A stretch of DNA of 64,000 nt from Psychrobacter sp. M13 (GTDB lineage: Bacteria > Pseudomonadota > Gammaproteobacteria > Pseudomonadales > Moraxellaceae): assembly GCF_030718935.1 (NCBI RefSeq), contig NZ_CP132194.1, positions 682,001 through 746,000 on the forward strand. Direction: 5' to 3'. Below, one piece after another: positions 50,477 through 64,000 of this stretch; position 1 is the first letter of the stretch, and each line of letters opens with the position of its first letter. The notes beneath the pieces are model-generated. The model did not search any database, was not told where the DNA came from, and saw only the letters and a list, made by a program, of their open reading frames with translations. The translations under genes and the position numbers were made by a program.

Positions 50477-51085
50477 ATGAATGCGATTGAAACGTTTGTC
50501 AATGAACTTACTGACTTTCAAAGTACTGAAACAGTATTTAATCCATACCTAAATGCTGATGCCGCTAAAAATCTACACATATATCTGCAAGAAATGATGA
50601 AAGAGAAAGGGACACGTATTCTTCTTGTAGGAGAAGCGCCTGGGCATAAAGGATGTAAAATTACTGGTATTCCATTCACTAGTGGATCTGTTTTTAAAAA
50701 TGTCAATCATTCTTTACTAAATAAAATAGTTGAAAAGCTGGTTTTTTCAAAAATAGAGTCAGAGAACACAGCCACTATAGTTTGGGAATATCTTGCTAAT
50801 AAATCAATTACTCCTCTGTTTTGGAATTCGTTTCCTTTTCATCCTCACTATGAATATAATGAAAATAAAAACAGAACTCCAACTTCCGAAGAAATTGAAA
50901 TAGGAATATATTATTTAGAGAAACTTAGACTAATTTATAATCCTGAAGTAATCGCTGGTATAGGATGGAAAGGCGTAGAATGTGCTAAAAAAGCTTTCCC
51001 AGATGAAGACATCGTTTACATTAGACATCCCTCTTATGGTGGGAAGCCTGAATTCATAGTTGGAATGGAAGAAATTCTTACGTAG
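50477..51085 (+). CDS. uracil-DNA glycosylase superfamily protein of unknown role
   Basis: The 202-residue product shows a UDG-fold motif set: LLVGEAPGHKGCKITGIPFTSG (about residues 49-70), FWNSFPFHPH (about 118) and RHPSYGG near the C-terminus, where glycosylases have their catalytic loop. The usual activating Asp or Asn of families 1-5 is not clear, and Cys ligands for a 4Fe-4S cluster are not present in the usual spacing. The gene is more AT-rich than its neighbours and richer in Asn, Lys and Ile codons, which suggests transfer. ATG at 50477 is preferred over TTG 50474. Confidence 0.65.
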   Translation: MNAIETFVNELTDFQSTETVFNPYLNADAAKNLHIYLQEMMKEKGTRILLVGEAPGHKGCKITGIPFTSGSVFKNVNHSLLNKIVEKLVFSKIESENTATIVWEYLANKSITPLFWNSFPFHPHYEYNENKNRTPTSEEIEIGIYYLEKLRLIYNPEVIAGIGWKGVECAKKAFPDEDIVYIRHPSYGGKPEFIVGMEEILT

Positions 51086-51098
51086 CAGTTTTCTTAAG

Positions 51099-51132
51099 AA
51101 AGCGCCAAATTTAAAACATATGGCGCTTTTTT
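51099..51132. terminator. terminator between the UDG-like gene and dapE
   Basis: AAAGCGCCA (51099-51107) pairs with TGGCGCTTT (51121-51129) across a 13-base AT-rich loop, with T's to 51132. Serves two convergent genes. Confidence 0.85.
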
Positions 51133-51137
51133 AGGTT

Positions 51138-52367
<1,230 letters not shown>

Positions 52368-52524
52368 TTATATATGAATTATTTCGTAGCGTAGGTGGTA
52401 ACCCTGAGAAGCGTTAAAAAATTGCACTGCAATTTTAGCTTTGCAAGGAAAATTCTTTAAGTAGAATTTTCATAAAACTTTGTAATATCATACGTTTTAT
52501 AATAAGTTAAAATTTAGAAGTTAA

Positions 52525-53313
52525 CTAATTATCCTCAACAAATGGCACCAAGCCATCGCGCCGCATCCATGTCGCGATAGAGTAACGCTGGCGATGGGCG
52601 ATTTGTACTTGATGTTGTAAGTCACTATCAAAAATGACTAAACGATTGGCAACGGGACTTACCTCATGATGAATGCCATGATTGTCCACGACTTCTAATG
52701 CGCCACCATCCATATTCTCCCAATTATCATTGAGATAGAACACCGATGAGATAACGCGCTCATCGCGCCCAGCAGGGTTATCACTGTGCCACTGATAACC
52801 AAAGCCAGTAGGATAGCAAGCATAATGCGCCTCACTATGGCGAATACCTGCGTATAGCATGCGATTAAGCACTTTCGCTAACTCATTAATACTCTGCAAG
52901 TAGTAAAACCCTGCAAAAAAGTCTTTATTAATCCAGCGAATTCTATCACCGCGAATATCGCTGATGCGGATGCCAGCGGTCAGCTGCGCCTCTCGATAGT
53001 TGATAAAGCCACTTTCCGCTTGCAAAGCTAATAACGCTTTATGAGTAAATACCTGATTAATAATGAGCCAGCCGTCATTGACTAAGGTATCAAGCTGAGC
53101 GTCAGTCAGCTTAGCTTGCCAATTCACCTCAAAGTCAGCACTCTCTAGCACTTGTTGCGTGGGGATACTGGTATTAACGGTAGCATCGATGACAGAGGTA
53201 AGCTTATTACTAGGTATAAGCAGGGGTGGATTGTCTGCGCCTATAGGATTATTGACCGCTATAGGGGTTAGATTCAAGTCTGTCAGCTCAAGGTTACTGA
53301 TAATTGCTGTCAT
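52525..53313 (-). CDS. 2OG-Fe(II) oxygenase
   Basis: A non-haem iron, 2-oxoglutarate-dependent oxygenase of the prolyl 4-hydroxylase type. The iron ligands are seen as His176 and Asp178 (YQWHSDNP) and His234 (DLQHQVQIAH), with Arg243 as candidate 2OG contact. The N-terminal 60 residues are a low-similarity extension, followed by a segment (LTDAQLDTLVNDGWLIINQVF) common in this family. Substrate unknown. It is divergent from rlmJ, with which it shares a short intergenic region. Confidence 0.83.
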   Translation of the reverse strand: MTAIISNLELTDLNLTPIAVNNPIGADNPPLLIPSNKLTSVIDATVNTSIPTQQVLESADFEVNWQAKLTDAQLDTLVNDGWLIINQVFTHKALLALQAESGFINYREAQLTAGIRISDIRGDRIRWINKDFFAGFYYLQSINELAKVLNRMLYAGIRHSEAHYACYPTGFGYQWHSDNPAGRDERVISSVFYLNDNWENMDGGALEVVDNHGIHHEVSPVANRLVIFDSDLQHQVQIAHRQRYSIATWMRRDGLVPFVEDN

Positions 53314-53466
53314 TTTGTCCTGCCCTTTGTTTAGTAACGGCTGTATTAACGGCTAAGAGAGCGCTGAATGTCAAAACCATTACCAAAAGCATCGTTATCT
53401 TTTAGCTATCCTATGCTACCATAGATGCAATTTTTCTCACTTAAACTTTTCACATTGTGACCAACT

Positions 53467-54342
53467 ATGAACTATAAACATGCCTATCACGCTGGTAATT
53501 TTGCCGATGTGGTCAAACACATTTTACTCATACAACTACTCAATCAATTGGGCCAAAAAAACAAACCCTTTTATGTGCTCGACGCTTATGGCGGACGCGG
53601 ATTGTATTCGCTCAGTAGTGAAGAGGCACGCAAAACAGGTGAAGCAAAAGGCGGCATTCAAGCCGTTATGAATGCTGATACGGACAAAGCTCCTGCGGCT
53701 GTTAAACAGTATGTAGAAGGTGTCAAGCACGCCCGTTTTGTCTACGACAGTAAAGTCTGCCCAGGTTCGCCGTGGTGGATTGCTCATCATATCGAAACCA
53801 ATGCAGATGCTGGCGTGCGTGGTGAGGCATTTGAAGCCAAAGCTTCTGAGTATGATGCGCTAAATTATCAACTACACAAGTTGCCAATTGGTATTCAGCA
53901 CCGTGACGCTTTTGAAGGTATCACTGCGGTCATTCCTCCAAAAGAAAAACGTGGTTTAATTGTGTTAGATCCACCGTATGAGCAGGAGCATAAAGACTTC
54001 ACTCGTCTCATTGATTTGCTGGTCGCCGCTTATACCAAATGGCCACAGGGCACTTATGCGCTATGGTTTCCGATTAAGAATATTGATGCCGTTGAGCTGT
54101 TTTATAAAAAGCTAAAGCGCACTGAGATGCGACGCCAGCTTATTTGTGAGCTTAATATTTATCCCAATGATGTCGCTGTTGGGCTTAATGGTACTGGCAT
54201 GCTTATTATCAATCCGCCTTGGCAGTTTGATAATCATGCCCGTGAGATTTTACGCTTTTTACAGCCTATCTTAAAAGTAGCTGATGCACCTAATCTATCT
54301 CCTGATAGCGCGACCAATGTACGCTGGTTAGTTGGCGAATAA
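53467..54342 (+). CDS. rlmJ: 23S rRNA (adenine-2030-N6)-methyltransferase
   Basis: RlmJ methylates A2030 of 23S rRNA using SAM. The 291-residue product has the typical start MNYKHAYHAGNFADVVKH, the SAM region YVLDAYGGRGLY (about residues 36-47) and the catalytic motif DPPYE at 168-172. Normal family length and clear identity. It is followed 17 bp later by pssA. Confidence 0.93.
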   Translation: MNYKHAYHAGNFADVVKHILLIQLLNQLGQKNKPFYVLDAYGGRGLYSLSSEEARKTGEAKGGIQAVMNADTDKAPAAVKQYVEGVKHARFVYDSKVCPGSPWWIAHHIETNADAGVRGEAFEAKASEYDALNYQLHKLPIGIQHRDAFEGITAVIPPKEKRGLIVLDPPYEQEHKDFTRLIDLLVAAYTKWPQGTYALWFPIKNIDAVELFYKKLKRTEMRRQLICELNIYPNDVAVGLNGTGMLIINPPWQFDNHAREILRFLQPILKVADAPNLSPDSATNVRWLVGE

Positions 54343-54359
54343 ATGAGTAAGGATGCATT

Positions 54360-55298
54360 ATGAGCACTGACACGAGCACTGATAAACAAGTCACTGATAA
54401 AAAATTGATTGATAAGCAAGGTGCTGAGCTATCACCCAACGATAAGCTAAATAATATTAGTGATAACGCGGCAACTCAGCCACCCTTTATAGATGAGCAC
54501 GATTTCAATATACGCTTAGCGGATAATGATAACTATGATGGGCTAACTTTTGAAGTTATTGAAGCAGAAGTTGCTGAGGGTGAGCAAGTCGTCAGCCGTG
54601 GGGTCTATTTAGCGCCTAATTTGATTACCACTTTATCGTTACTATCAGGGTTTTATTCGATCTTAGCTAGCACCAGTGGCGAATTTTATAAGGCGGCATT
54701 GGCTATATTTTTATCGGCTATCTTGGATGGTGCAGATGGACGTGTCGCACGCATGCTCAATGCGCAGAGCCCATTTGGCGAGCAGTATGACTCATTAGCT
54801 GATATGCTCGCTTTTGGGATTGCACCTGCGATTTTGATTTATAGCTTTGCGTTACAACCTTTAGGTCGTATTGGCCTCGGCTGTGCTTTTGTATTTACCG
54901 CTTGTGGCGCTTTTCGTTTAGCTCGCTTTAATGTGCAGGTTGGTATCGTTGATAAGAAGTACTTTGTCGGTTTAGCCAGTCCATTAGCAGCTATTTTGGT
55001 TACTTCTGCGGTAATGGTCGCAATCGATCACCGTCAATGGGTTGGTCAATATGATGGTTTGATAATGGGTTTGTTTGCTGCTTGGGTGGTAATATGTGGT
55101 TTGCTCATGGTCAGCAATGTCAAATACTATAGCTTTAAAGAGTTTGATAAAAAGAAAGTACCTTTTGTGGCTTTAATTGTTGCAGTATTAGTGCTAAGTA
55201 TCGCTATTTACGATATCCCAGTTGGTATCCTTGCTATTGGCATTATTTATGCGTTATCAGGTATTGTAACTACTGTGAAGGCAAAAGCAGGTAGCTAA
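54360..55298 (+). CDS. pssA: CDP-diacylglycerol-serine O-phosphatidyltransferase
   Basis: PssA makes phosphatidylserine, the precursor of phosphatidylethanolamine. The 312-residue product has about 80 polar N-terminal residues (many Asp and Asn), then the CDP-alcohol phosphotransferase core with several membrane helices. The motif DGx2ARx8Gx3Dx3D is complete: Asp126, Gly127, Ala130, Arg131, Gly140, Asp144 and Asp148. This is the integral-membrane type found in Pseudomonas and Bacillus, not the E. coli type. A hairpin follows at 55371. Confidence 0.92.
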   Translation: MSTDTSTDKQVTDKKLIDKQGAELSPNDKLNNISDNAATQPPFIDEHDFNIRLADNDNYDGLTFEVIEAEVAEGEQVVSRGVYLAPNLITTLSLLSGFYSILASTSGEFYKAALAIFLSAILDGADGRVARMLNAQSPFGEQYDSLADMLAFGIAPAILIYSFALQPLGRIGLGCAFVFTACGAFRLARFNVQVGIVDKKYFVGLASPLAAILVTSAVMVAIDHRQWVGQYDGLIMGLFAAWVVICGLLMVSNVKYYSFKEFDKKKVPFVALIVAVLVLSIAIYDIPVGILAIGIIYALSGIVTTVKAKAGS

Positions 55299-55370
55299 TA
55301 AAAGCATAGTAAAACAGTCGCTTTTGGCGATAACTTTAATGAACTTCCAAAATTTGATCTCAAAAGAAAT

Positions 55371-55399
55371 ATTAAGCCTACTATTACAGTAGGCTTAAT
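55371..55399 (+). terminator. perfect 12-bp hairpin after pssA
   Basis: ATTAAGCCTACT (55371-55382), loop ATTAC, AGTAGGCTTAAT (55388-55399). No long T-run follows (AGCTTTAATTA), so termination is plausible but not certain. Confidence 0.65.
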
Positions 55400-55578
55400 A
55401 GCTTTAATTATAGCTTTCATGCTAATTAATTATAGCTTCTATGCTAAATTGAATGAGTGGCAAAGCAGCCACAGCTAAAAGCACGCGTAGTAGGAAATAA
55501 AACTTAAAGCTAAGCCCTTGATAAAACTACACTAATAAAGCGCAGTTAAATTAAATAAAAATAAACCTTAAACTAAGC

Positions 55579-55606
55579 TTGACCCTCATCCAGAACTGCG
55601 TATAAT
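55579..55606 (+). promoter_or_regulatory. rRNA operon promoter P1
   Basis: TTGACC (55579-55584), 16-bp spacer, TATAAT (55601-55606), then a GC-rich discriminator (GCCACCC) typical of stringently controlled rrn promoters. About 640 bp before 16S. Confidence 0.8.
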
Positions 55607-55758
55607 GCCACCCAGTCGAGAGGGAAGGCGGATTGGGAAAGTGGTTTACCACTTACTATTAATAGCGAAGCTATTAACCAATCAGCCGATAGATTGAATG
55701 TTAAAACCAACTATCTAGGTAGCATGATAAAAACATTCAAACTAAATAAAATAAACTC

Positions 55759-55786
55759 TTGACAACATAATTAAAGCGTCTATAAT
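55759..55786 (+). promoter_or_regulatory. rRNA operon promoter P2
   Basis: TTGACA (55759-55764), 16-bp spacer, TATAAT (55781-55786), both boxes perfect, followed by ACGCACC. An A/T-rich stretch upstream could be an UP element. Confidence 0.88.
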
Positions 55787-55887
55787 ACGCACCTCATCAA
55801 GACGAGCTAGAAGTTAAACACTAAGAGATATTAGTGATAATGACAGCAAATCGGATGAAACAAATTATAAAGAAATAAAATAAAAGC

Positions 55888-55915
55888 TTGACAGACTTAT
55901 CGATTGTGTTATGAT
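55888..55915 (+). promoter_or_regulatory. rRNA operon promoter P3
   Basis: TTGACA (55888-55893), 16-bp spacer, TATGAT (55910-55915). An A-rich tract (AAAGAAATAAAATAAAAG) lies directly upstream as possible UP element. Confidence 0.82.
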
Positions 55916-56025
55916 AGTCAGCTCGCTAAACAGCATAAGCCACATGGTTTAGAGCCGAATAGCCAGACAAGAATACTGATACAAACTACTTACTGGACGA
56001 CAGAAGTGGTTACTATTTAAAAGCT

Positions 56026-56044
56026 TAACTAAAGAACAACTTGT
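56026..56044 (+). other. left strand of pre-16S processing stem
   Basis: TAACTAAAGAACAACTTGT at 56026-56044 is complementary to the sequence around 57811-57829, about 30 bases after the 16S 3' end. The pair brackets 16S and forms the long stem that RNase III cuts in rRNA operons. The right arm also contains TGTTCTTTAGTTA, similar to a boxA antitermination element. Confidence 0.75.
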
Positions 56045-56243
56045 GTGGATTTTTGCTGAGTCAGGATGCATAAATAAAGTTGGTTGAGACTTCTTTTCGG
56101 AGTTGATTCTAACTATAAAAATTTATCATCTAAGACAGCAGAAAAACTCAAAGTTAATTCATTACGAACATAATTTTTAGCGATTTTGCCAGAATAGATG
56201 AGCCAAGTTTAGTAACCTCTTTAAAGGGTTACATAGCAAGATT

Positions 56244-57782
<1,539 letters not shown>

Positions 57783-57864
57783 TAGACGCATCCACTTGGC
57801 AAGAATTCACAACAAGTTGTTCTTTAGTTAGCTTAAATATTAGCATGAGGTATATGCCTCTTAC

Positions 57865-57941
57865 AGGCCTGTAGCTCAGCTGGTTAGAGCACCGTGTTGA
57901 TAACGCGGGGGTCGGCAGTTCAAGTCTGCCCAGGCCTACCA
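57865..57941 (+). tRNA. ileT: tRNA-Ile (GAT)
   Basis: 77 bases with an acceptor stem AGGCCTG/CAGGCCT, encoded CCA end, D-loop GGTTAG, anticodon GAT at 57899-57901 and T-loop TTCAAGT. Located in the 16S-23S spacer as in most gammaproteobacteria. Confidence 0.97.
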
Positions 57942-57950
57942 TTTTATTAC

Positions 57951-58026
57951 GGGGCCATAGCTCAGTTGGTAGAGCGCCTGCCTTGCACGCAGGAGGTCAA
58001 CGGTTCGACTCCGTTTGGCTCCACCA
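57951..58026 (+). tRNA. alaT: tRNA-Ala (TGC)
   Basis: 76 bases with acceptor stem GGGGCCA/TGGCTCC, encoded CCA, anticodon TGC at 57984-57986 and T-loop TTCGACT. Nine bases after tRNA-Ile in the 16S-23S spacer. Confidence 0.97.
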
Positions 58027-58167
58027 TACATTAATAAATGCTAATATAGACAATGAGTATAAATAGAAACAAATGATTCACCTTACCTGAGGGTAAGATT
58101 GATTATTTCTTTCTGTTTTATACAGAGCTTACGACTCGACGAGAGCGTAGGAACTATTTAAAAACAT

Positions 58168-58316
58168 AGATATGAGTCTGGGTTAGAAAGAGCGTGTTCA
58201 CGCGTTTCTTTCTAACCTTAATAACTCACCTCTTAACGACATCAGTTGTTATCCCAGGGGTGGGTTATTAAAAAAGTAAAGAGAACTGAATCAAGCGTAT
58301 AAATTAGGTGATATCG
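58168..58316 (+). other. left strands of pre-23S processing stems in the spacer
   Basis: AGATATGAGTCTG (58168-58180), AACTGAATCAAG (58284-58295) and AGGTGATATCG (58306-58316) are each exact complements of sequences after 23S (61313-61325, 61267-61278, 61252-61262), in the mirrored order expected for one long stem. Within the left side, GGTTAGAAAG (58181-58190) and CTTTCTAACC (58208-58217) form a further local hairpin. The 325-bp spacer after tRNA-Ala has no other gene. Confidence 0.78.
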
Positions 58317-58351
58317 TTATAATTGCTGACAAAGACCCTTTGGGGTTGTAT

Positions 58352-61214
<2,863 letters not shown>

Positions 61215-61333
61215 ACAACACCCAAGTGGTTTTGTATATAAAGCATTATATCGATATCACCTTATCCTTGATTCAGTTAGGATAGTGATACTTAGTCAAT
61301 AAGTAAAACAAACAGACTCATATCTAACCCCCT

Positions 61334-61450
61334 TTGCTGACGACAATAGCAAGACGGAACCACCTGATCCCTTCTCGAACTCAGAAGTGAAACGTCTTAG
61401 CGCCAATGGTAGTGTGGCTCCGGCCATGTGAGAGTAGGTCATCGTCAGCT
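61334..61450 (+). rRNA. rrf: 5S ribosomal RNA
   Basis: About 117 bases, ends pairing as GCTGACGA/TCGTCAGC, with the conserved CGAACTCAGAAGTGAAACG and ATGGTAGTG blocks. End coordinates are approximate. Confidence 0.95.
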
Positions 61451-61464
61451 CTCTATTCCTAGAT

Positions 61465-61500
61465 AAAGCCCCCAACGTTAATTCGTTGGGGGCTTTTCTT
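61465..61500 (+). terminator. rRNA operon terminator
   Basis: AAAGCCCCCAACG (61465-61477), 6-base loop, CGTTGGGGGCTTTT (61484-61497), then TT. A 13-bp perfect GC-rich stem. The next 275 bp, up to 61775, are very AT-rich and hold no gene that I can see. Confidence 0.94.
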
Positions 61501-61775
61501 TGGCTGTAGTTTTGTTAGCTAGAATTTTTATGCTACCTATCTTCATTTATTAAATCTAAATCTATCAAAATTTTATAGTTATTGATTAGATTAATATTGG
61601 CTGCAATTAACTTTTAGTTACAAGTATATTAAAATCAATTTATATTCTTTAATCCACATATATTTACTAACAGGTCTCTATTTGTTATATTATAAAAACA
61701 ACATTACTAATTAGTTTAATTAATAGTCATGTTTAGTAATTTATTATATTCATATATTATAAAGAGGAACTAAAG

Positions 61776-63500
61776 ATGAAAACTAACACTAAATTAAAGC
61801 TGTTATGCAGCTGCATTATGGCAGTTGCTTTATTAGGTTGTGATGATGATAATGATAATGACTCGTCACCTGTCGATGATGGTATAACGATTCCCACTGA
61901 AACAAAAGCTGCATATGTGGGTGGGAATATAGCTGTCTACGGTGATATTGCTAAAGATAAATTTGGTAAGACCTCTCTTACTGATAATACTGGTGTAGTG
62001 TTGTTAGATGATGGCACTATAGCAGCTAGTTATGCAGCTTTAGGCTTAAAGCTACCTTTTCTTGCACCTAAAGTATCTACAGCTATTTATGCGACCGAAG
62101 TTAGTAGCAAGGTTGCCTCCTCCACACTGCGCTCTCAAGCGGATGCTTATCTTGCACTCATCGAGCAGATACTTAAGGATGAAGGTGCAGATGTTAATAT
62201 ATTAGTGAATCAATCGTCACTAAATGCGCAGTCTTCGGTAGTTCAAGCTACTTTAAGTGTCAATTTTACCAATACTACTCAGAGTGCTAGTAATATCAGA
62301 AATCTGGTGCTAAAAGCGATTAATGATGGTGTATTACCAGCCAATATGATGTCAAGTGGCACAGACTTTGGCGATAAAATCCGCTTGAATTTAGCTTTTT
62401 GGGAAGATCAGGGTAATGTTTTCTTATGGGCTGGTGCAAACTTAGCTGAAGATGCAAAAGCGGTAGCAGCTAAGTATAACGATCTTAGTAACGCTGCTGC
62501 ATTAACTTCAAGCCGTGTGTTAACTACTGTTGCCTCTAAAGAGACGTTTAAGCAGACTGAGGCTAGTGCAGGTGGAGTAGATATCCTTTGGTCGATCGAC
62601 GCATCTGGCTCTATGAGTCAAGAGCAGCAGAATCTTGCAAATGGGGCAGAGCAGTTTTTTACTACGTTGAATACTGCAGGATTGGATTATCGCTTAGCAG
62701 TGAATACTCAAGGTAATGATAACACCCGCTATAGCTGTACGTCTTTGCGTCAGACAACGGCAGGTGAAAGCTTCATCGATAGTAATACGCCTGATGCGCT
62801 TGCAAAGTGGCGTGTTCTAGCATCACCAGGCACTAGTGATTCTGGTAATGAAACTGGATTCTATTGTACTAGAGAAGTTAGTCTAACAGGCTTTGATCGA
62901 CCCAATGCGAAAAACTTGGTTGTGTTTGTCTCTGATGAGCCTGAAAATGAAACGGTTAATTCTTCTCGTCCGAGTGCTAGTGGTAGCTCTAGTTATGTTT
63001 CCCGTGACTTTGAAGATTATAAACAGTACTTTACCAATACAGGTGCTACTTATTTTGCCATTGCAGGTACTGGCTCGATTTTAAAGCCAACGTTTAGTAG
63101 TAACGTTAACTTGAATGCAAATGGGGATTATAGCTGTAATGGTCAAGGTGGCAGTGCTGCAGGTGGTGCACACTTTAGCGAAATTGCTAAATTGACAGGC
63201 GGTAGCTCAGCATCTATCTGTGCAGATTCTACAGATTGGACCGTTATGTTTGATAAGATTTTGGAAACTGCAACAGGACTGGCCAGTAACTTTAAATTGC
63301 AGTATGCTCCGATACCTTCTTCAGTGAAGGTAATGGTAGCAGGTAAGGCACTCACCCGAGATATTAGCCATCAAAATGGGTTTGATATTATATATGGCAA
63401 AAACGATATTTCACTTGTATTTTATGGTAATAGCTTACCTAAACAAGGTGATGCAATTGAAATAGAGTATGACTACTTAGCTGGTAAAGTTGTTAAGTAG
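61776..63500 (+). CDS. von Willebrand factor A domain lipoprotein
   Basis: The 574-residue product has a lipoprotein signal with lipobox ALLGC; Cys22 would be lipidated and an acidic DDDNDND stretch follows. Residues about 40-260 are a low-similarity region rich in Ala, Ser, Asn and Asp. A vWA domain starts near 268: DILWSIDASGSMS gives the metal site DxSxS (Asp275, Ser277, Ser279), and a later VVFVSDEPEN fits its central strand. Cysteines (CTSLR, FYCTRE, SCNGQGG, SICAD) may form disulphides. A C-terminal domain of about 80 residues ends EIEYDYLAGKVVK. Function unknown; surface adhesion or matrix binding is possible. Confidence 0.8.
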   Translation: MKTNTKLKLLCSCIMAVALLGCDDDNDNDSSPVDDGITIPTETKAAYVGGNIAVYGDIAKDKFGKTSLTDNTGVVLLDDGTIAASYAALGLKLPFLAPKVSTAIYATEVSSKVASSTLRSQADAYLALIEQILKDEGADVNILVNQSSLNAQSSVVQATLSVNFTNTTQSASNIRNLVLKAINDGVLPANMMSSGTDFGDKIRLNLAFWEDQGNVFLWAGANLAEDAKAVAAKYNDLSNAAALTSSRVLTTVASKETFKQTEASAGGVDILWSIDASGSMSQEQQNLANGAEQFFTTLNTAGLDYRLAVNTQGNDNTRYSCTSLRQTTAGESFIDSNTPDALAKWRVLASPGTSDSGNETGFYCTREVSLTGFDRPNAKNLVVFVSDEPENETVNSSRPSASGSSSYVSRDFEDYKQYFTNTGATYFAIAGTGSILKPTFSSNVNLNANGDYSCNGQGGSAAGGAHFSEIAKLTGGSSASICADSTDWTVMFDKILETATGLASNFKLQYAPIPSSVKVMVAGKALTRDISHQNGFDIIYGKNDISLVFYGNSLPKQGDAIEIEYDYLAGKVVK

Positions 63501-63527
63501 ATATGTACTTTAACTATAATTTTTATC

Positions 63528-63562
63528 ACTTCTGAAATGAGCTTAAAGCTCATTTCAGAAGT
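63528..63562. terminator. 17-bp palindromic hairpin between two convergent genes
   Basis: ACTTCTGAAATGAGCTT (63528-63544) and AAGCTCATTTCAGAAGT (63546-63562) are exact reverse complements separated by one base. In RNA the inner pairs would open to make a loop. No strong T-run on either side, but its place between convergent genes suggests a terminator. Confidence 0.65.
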
Positions 63563-63617
63563 TAATAATCGATAGTCAGTGATTGATTATTGTACTGATT
63601 AATACCTATTTCAGGTT

Positions 63618-64000
63618 TTATTTTTGCTCAAGTTTTGGCACGCCGTTTTCCCAAACGTTCCAGTTATTAACGATATGATCGACAGTTTCTGATCCTACCA
63701 ATACTATATTCTCCACTGTTTCTGAAAAGCCACCAGCTGTTTCTCCTGGAGCTGGGTCTAGATGTTGAAGAGTAGTCTCGTTTGGATGACCTTGGTCAAA
63801 GTTCACCGCACCACGTAAGCTCATTATGCGTTCAGTTCCTACAGTTCTATCTAGTACTTGCGCTATTGCAGCGGCTTCCATTTCAGTGATCACGTAATCA
63901 TCTGTTTCATACAGCTCAGTGATGTATTGAGCTTGTTTTGACAAGCCGGGACCATGAAAAAACGTATCTCCTGTCATATGAGTTCCTACCGTTACGGCTG
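63618..64000 (-). CDS. purine nucleoside permease-like protein, partial (C-terminal part)
   Basis: Only the C-terminal 127 residues are present; the reading frame continues through the window edge at 64000 (upstream codons read AVTVGTHMTGDTFF). The sequence THMTGDTFFHGPGLSKQA, then DYVITEMEAAAIAQVLDR and a terminal GSETVDHIVNNWNVWENGVP, resembles the NUP family (PF06516) of nucleoside permeases or phosphorylase-like proteins. The ATG at 63977 is internal, not the start. Substrate cannot be judged from this part. Confidence 0.75.
   Translation of the reverse strand, partial: AVTVGTHMTGDTFFHGPGLSKQAQYITELYETDDYVITEMEAAAIAQVLDRTVGTERIMSLRGAVNFDQGHPNETTLQHLDPAPGETAGGFSETVENIVLVGSETVDHIVNNWNVWENGVPKLEQK

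Noticed and set aside
49879..51085. GyrI-like gene plus UDG-like gene as a toxin-antitoxin or defence pair
   Set aside because: The genes are 76 bp apart and differ in base composition; nothing beyond adjacency links them.

Overview
This window comes from a gammaproteobacterial chromosome of the Moraxellaceae, most likely a Psychrobacter. The evidence is the moderately AT-rich DNA, the style of the 16S rRNA variable regions, the Moraxellaceae gene orders (a yceD-rpmF-fabD-fabG-acpP block without plsX or fabH; a pyrB plus inactive pyrC' pair) and the many long AT-rich intergenic spacers. The genus is inferred from familiarity; no alignment was run.

Layout. 118-9154: the end of the S10 region, then the spc and alpha ribosomal protein operons (rplN to rpmJ, rpsM to rplQ) with secY and rpoA. 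There is an unusual 296-bp hairpin-rich break between rpsH and rplF. 9269-18716: translation and tRNA/EF-P modification genes (yciO-like, epmC, queG), the yceD-rpmF-fabDG-acpP lipid block, the LysM/BON protein kbp and the NAD(P)HX repair enzyme nnr. 18773-27953: a DUF4124 protein, ilvB-ilvH-ilvC (with a perfect 23-bp inverted repeat before ilvC), a cold-shock protein, a YetF-like protein and etfBA. 28067-34780: a SpoU methyltransferase, fbp, the pyrB/pyrC' pair, a DUF2127 protein and a CPA1 antiporter. Two non-coding mobile-like elements lie in this stretch (28909-29174 and about 30333-30440). 34831-40423: DUF2254 and BrkB/YihY membrane proteins, wrbA, a DUF2069 protein and a secreted DUF3108 protein whose upstream region is interrupted by a complete IS982-family element (40457-41436) with a 7-bp target duplication. 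41751-48651: groESL behind a clear sigma-32 promoter, an orphan FKBP N-terminal-domain protein, yaaA and the three-subunit transhydrogenase pntAA-pntAB-pntB. 48854-55298: a thioesterase, iscX, a GyrI-like protein, a UDG-fold protein, dapE, a 2OG-Fe(II) oxygenase, rlmJ and pssA. 55579-61500: a complete rRNA operon (16S, tRNA-Ile, tRNA-Ala, 23S, 5S) with three tandem promoters. 61776-64000: a von Willebrand factor A lipoprotein and the C-terminal part of a purine nucleoside permease-like gene that runs off the window.

Most of the window is core housekeeping sequence. I do not see a defence system, prophage, CRISPR array or biosynthetic cluster, and I cannot point to a clear undescribed multi-gene system. 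The items most worth a second look are the inverted repeats inside rpsH-rplF and ilvH-ilvC, the MITE-like elements, the IS insertion 33 bp upstream of the DUF3108 gene, the orphan FKBP dimerisation-domain protein next to groEL, the UDG-fold orphan and the vWA lipoprotein.
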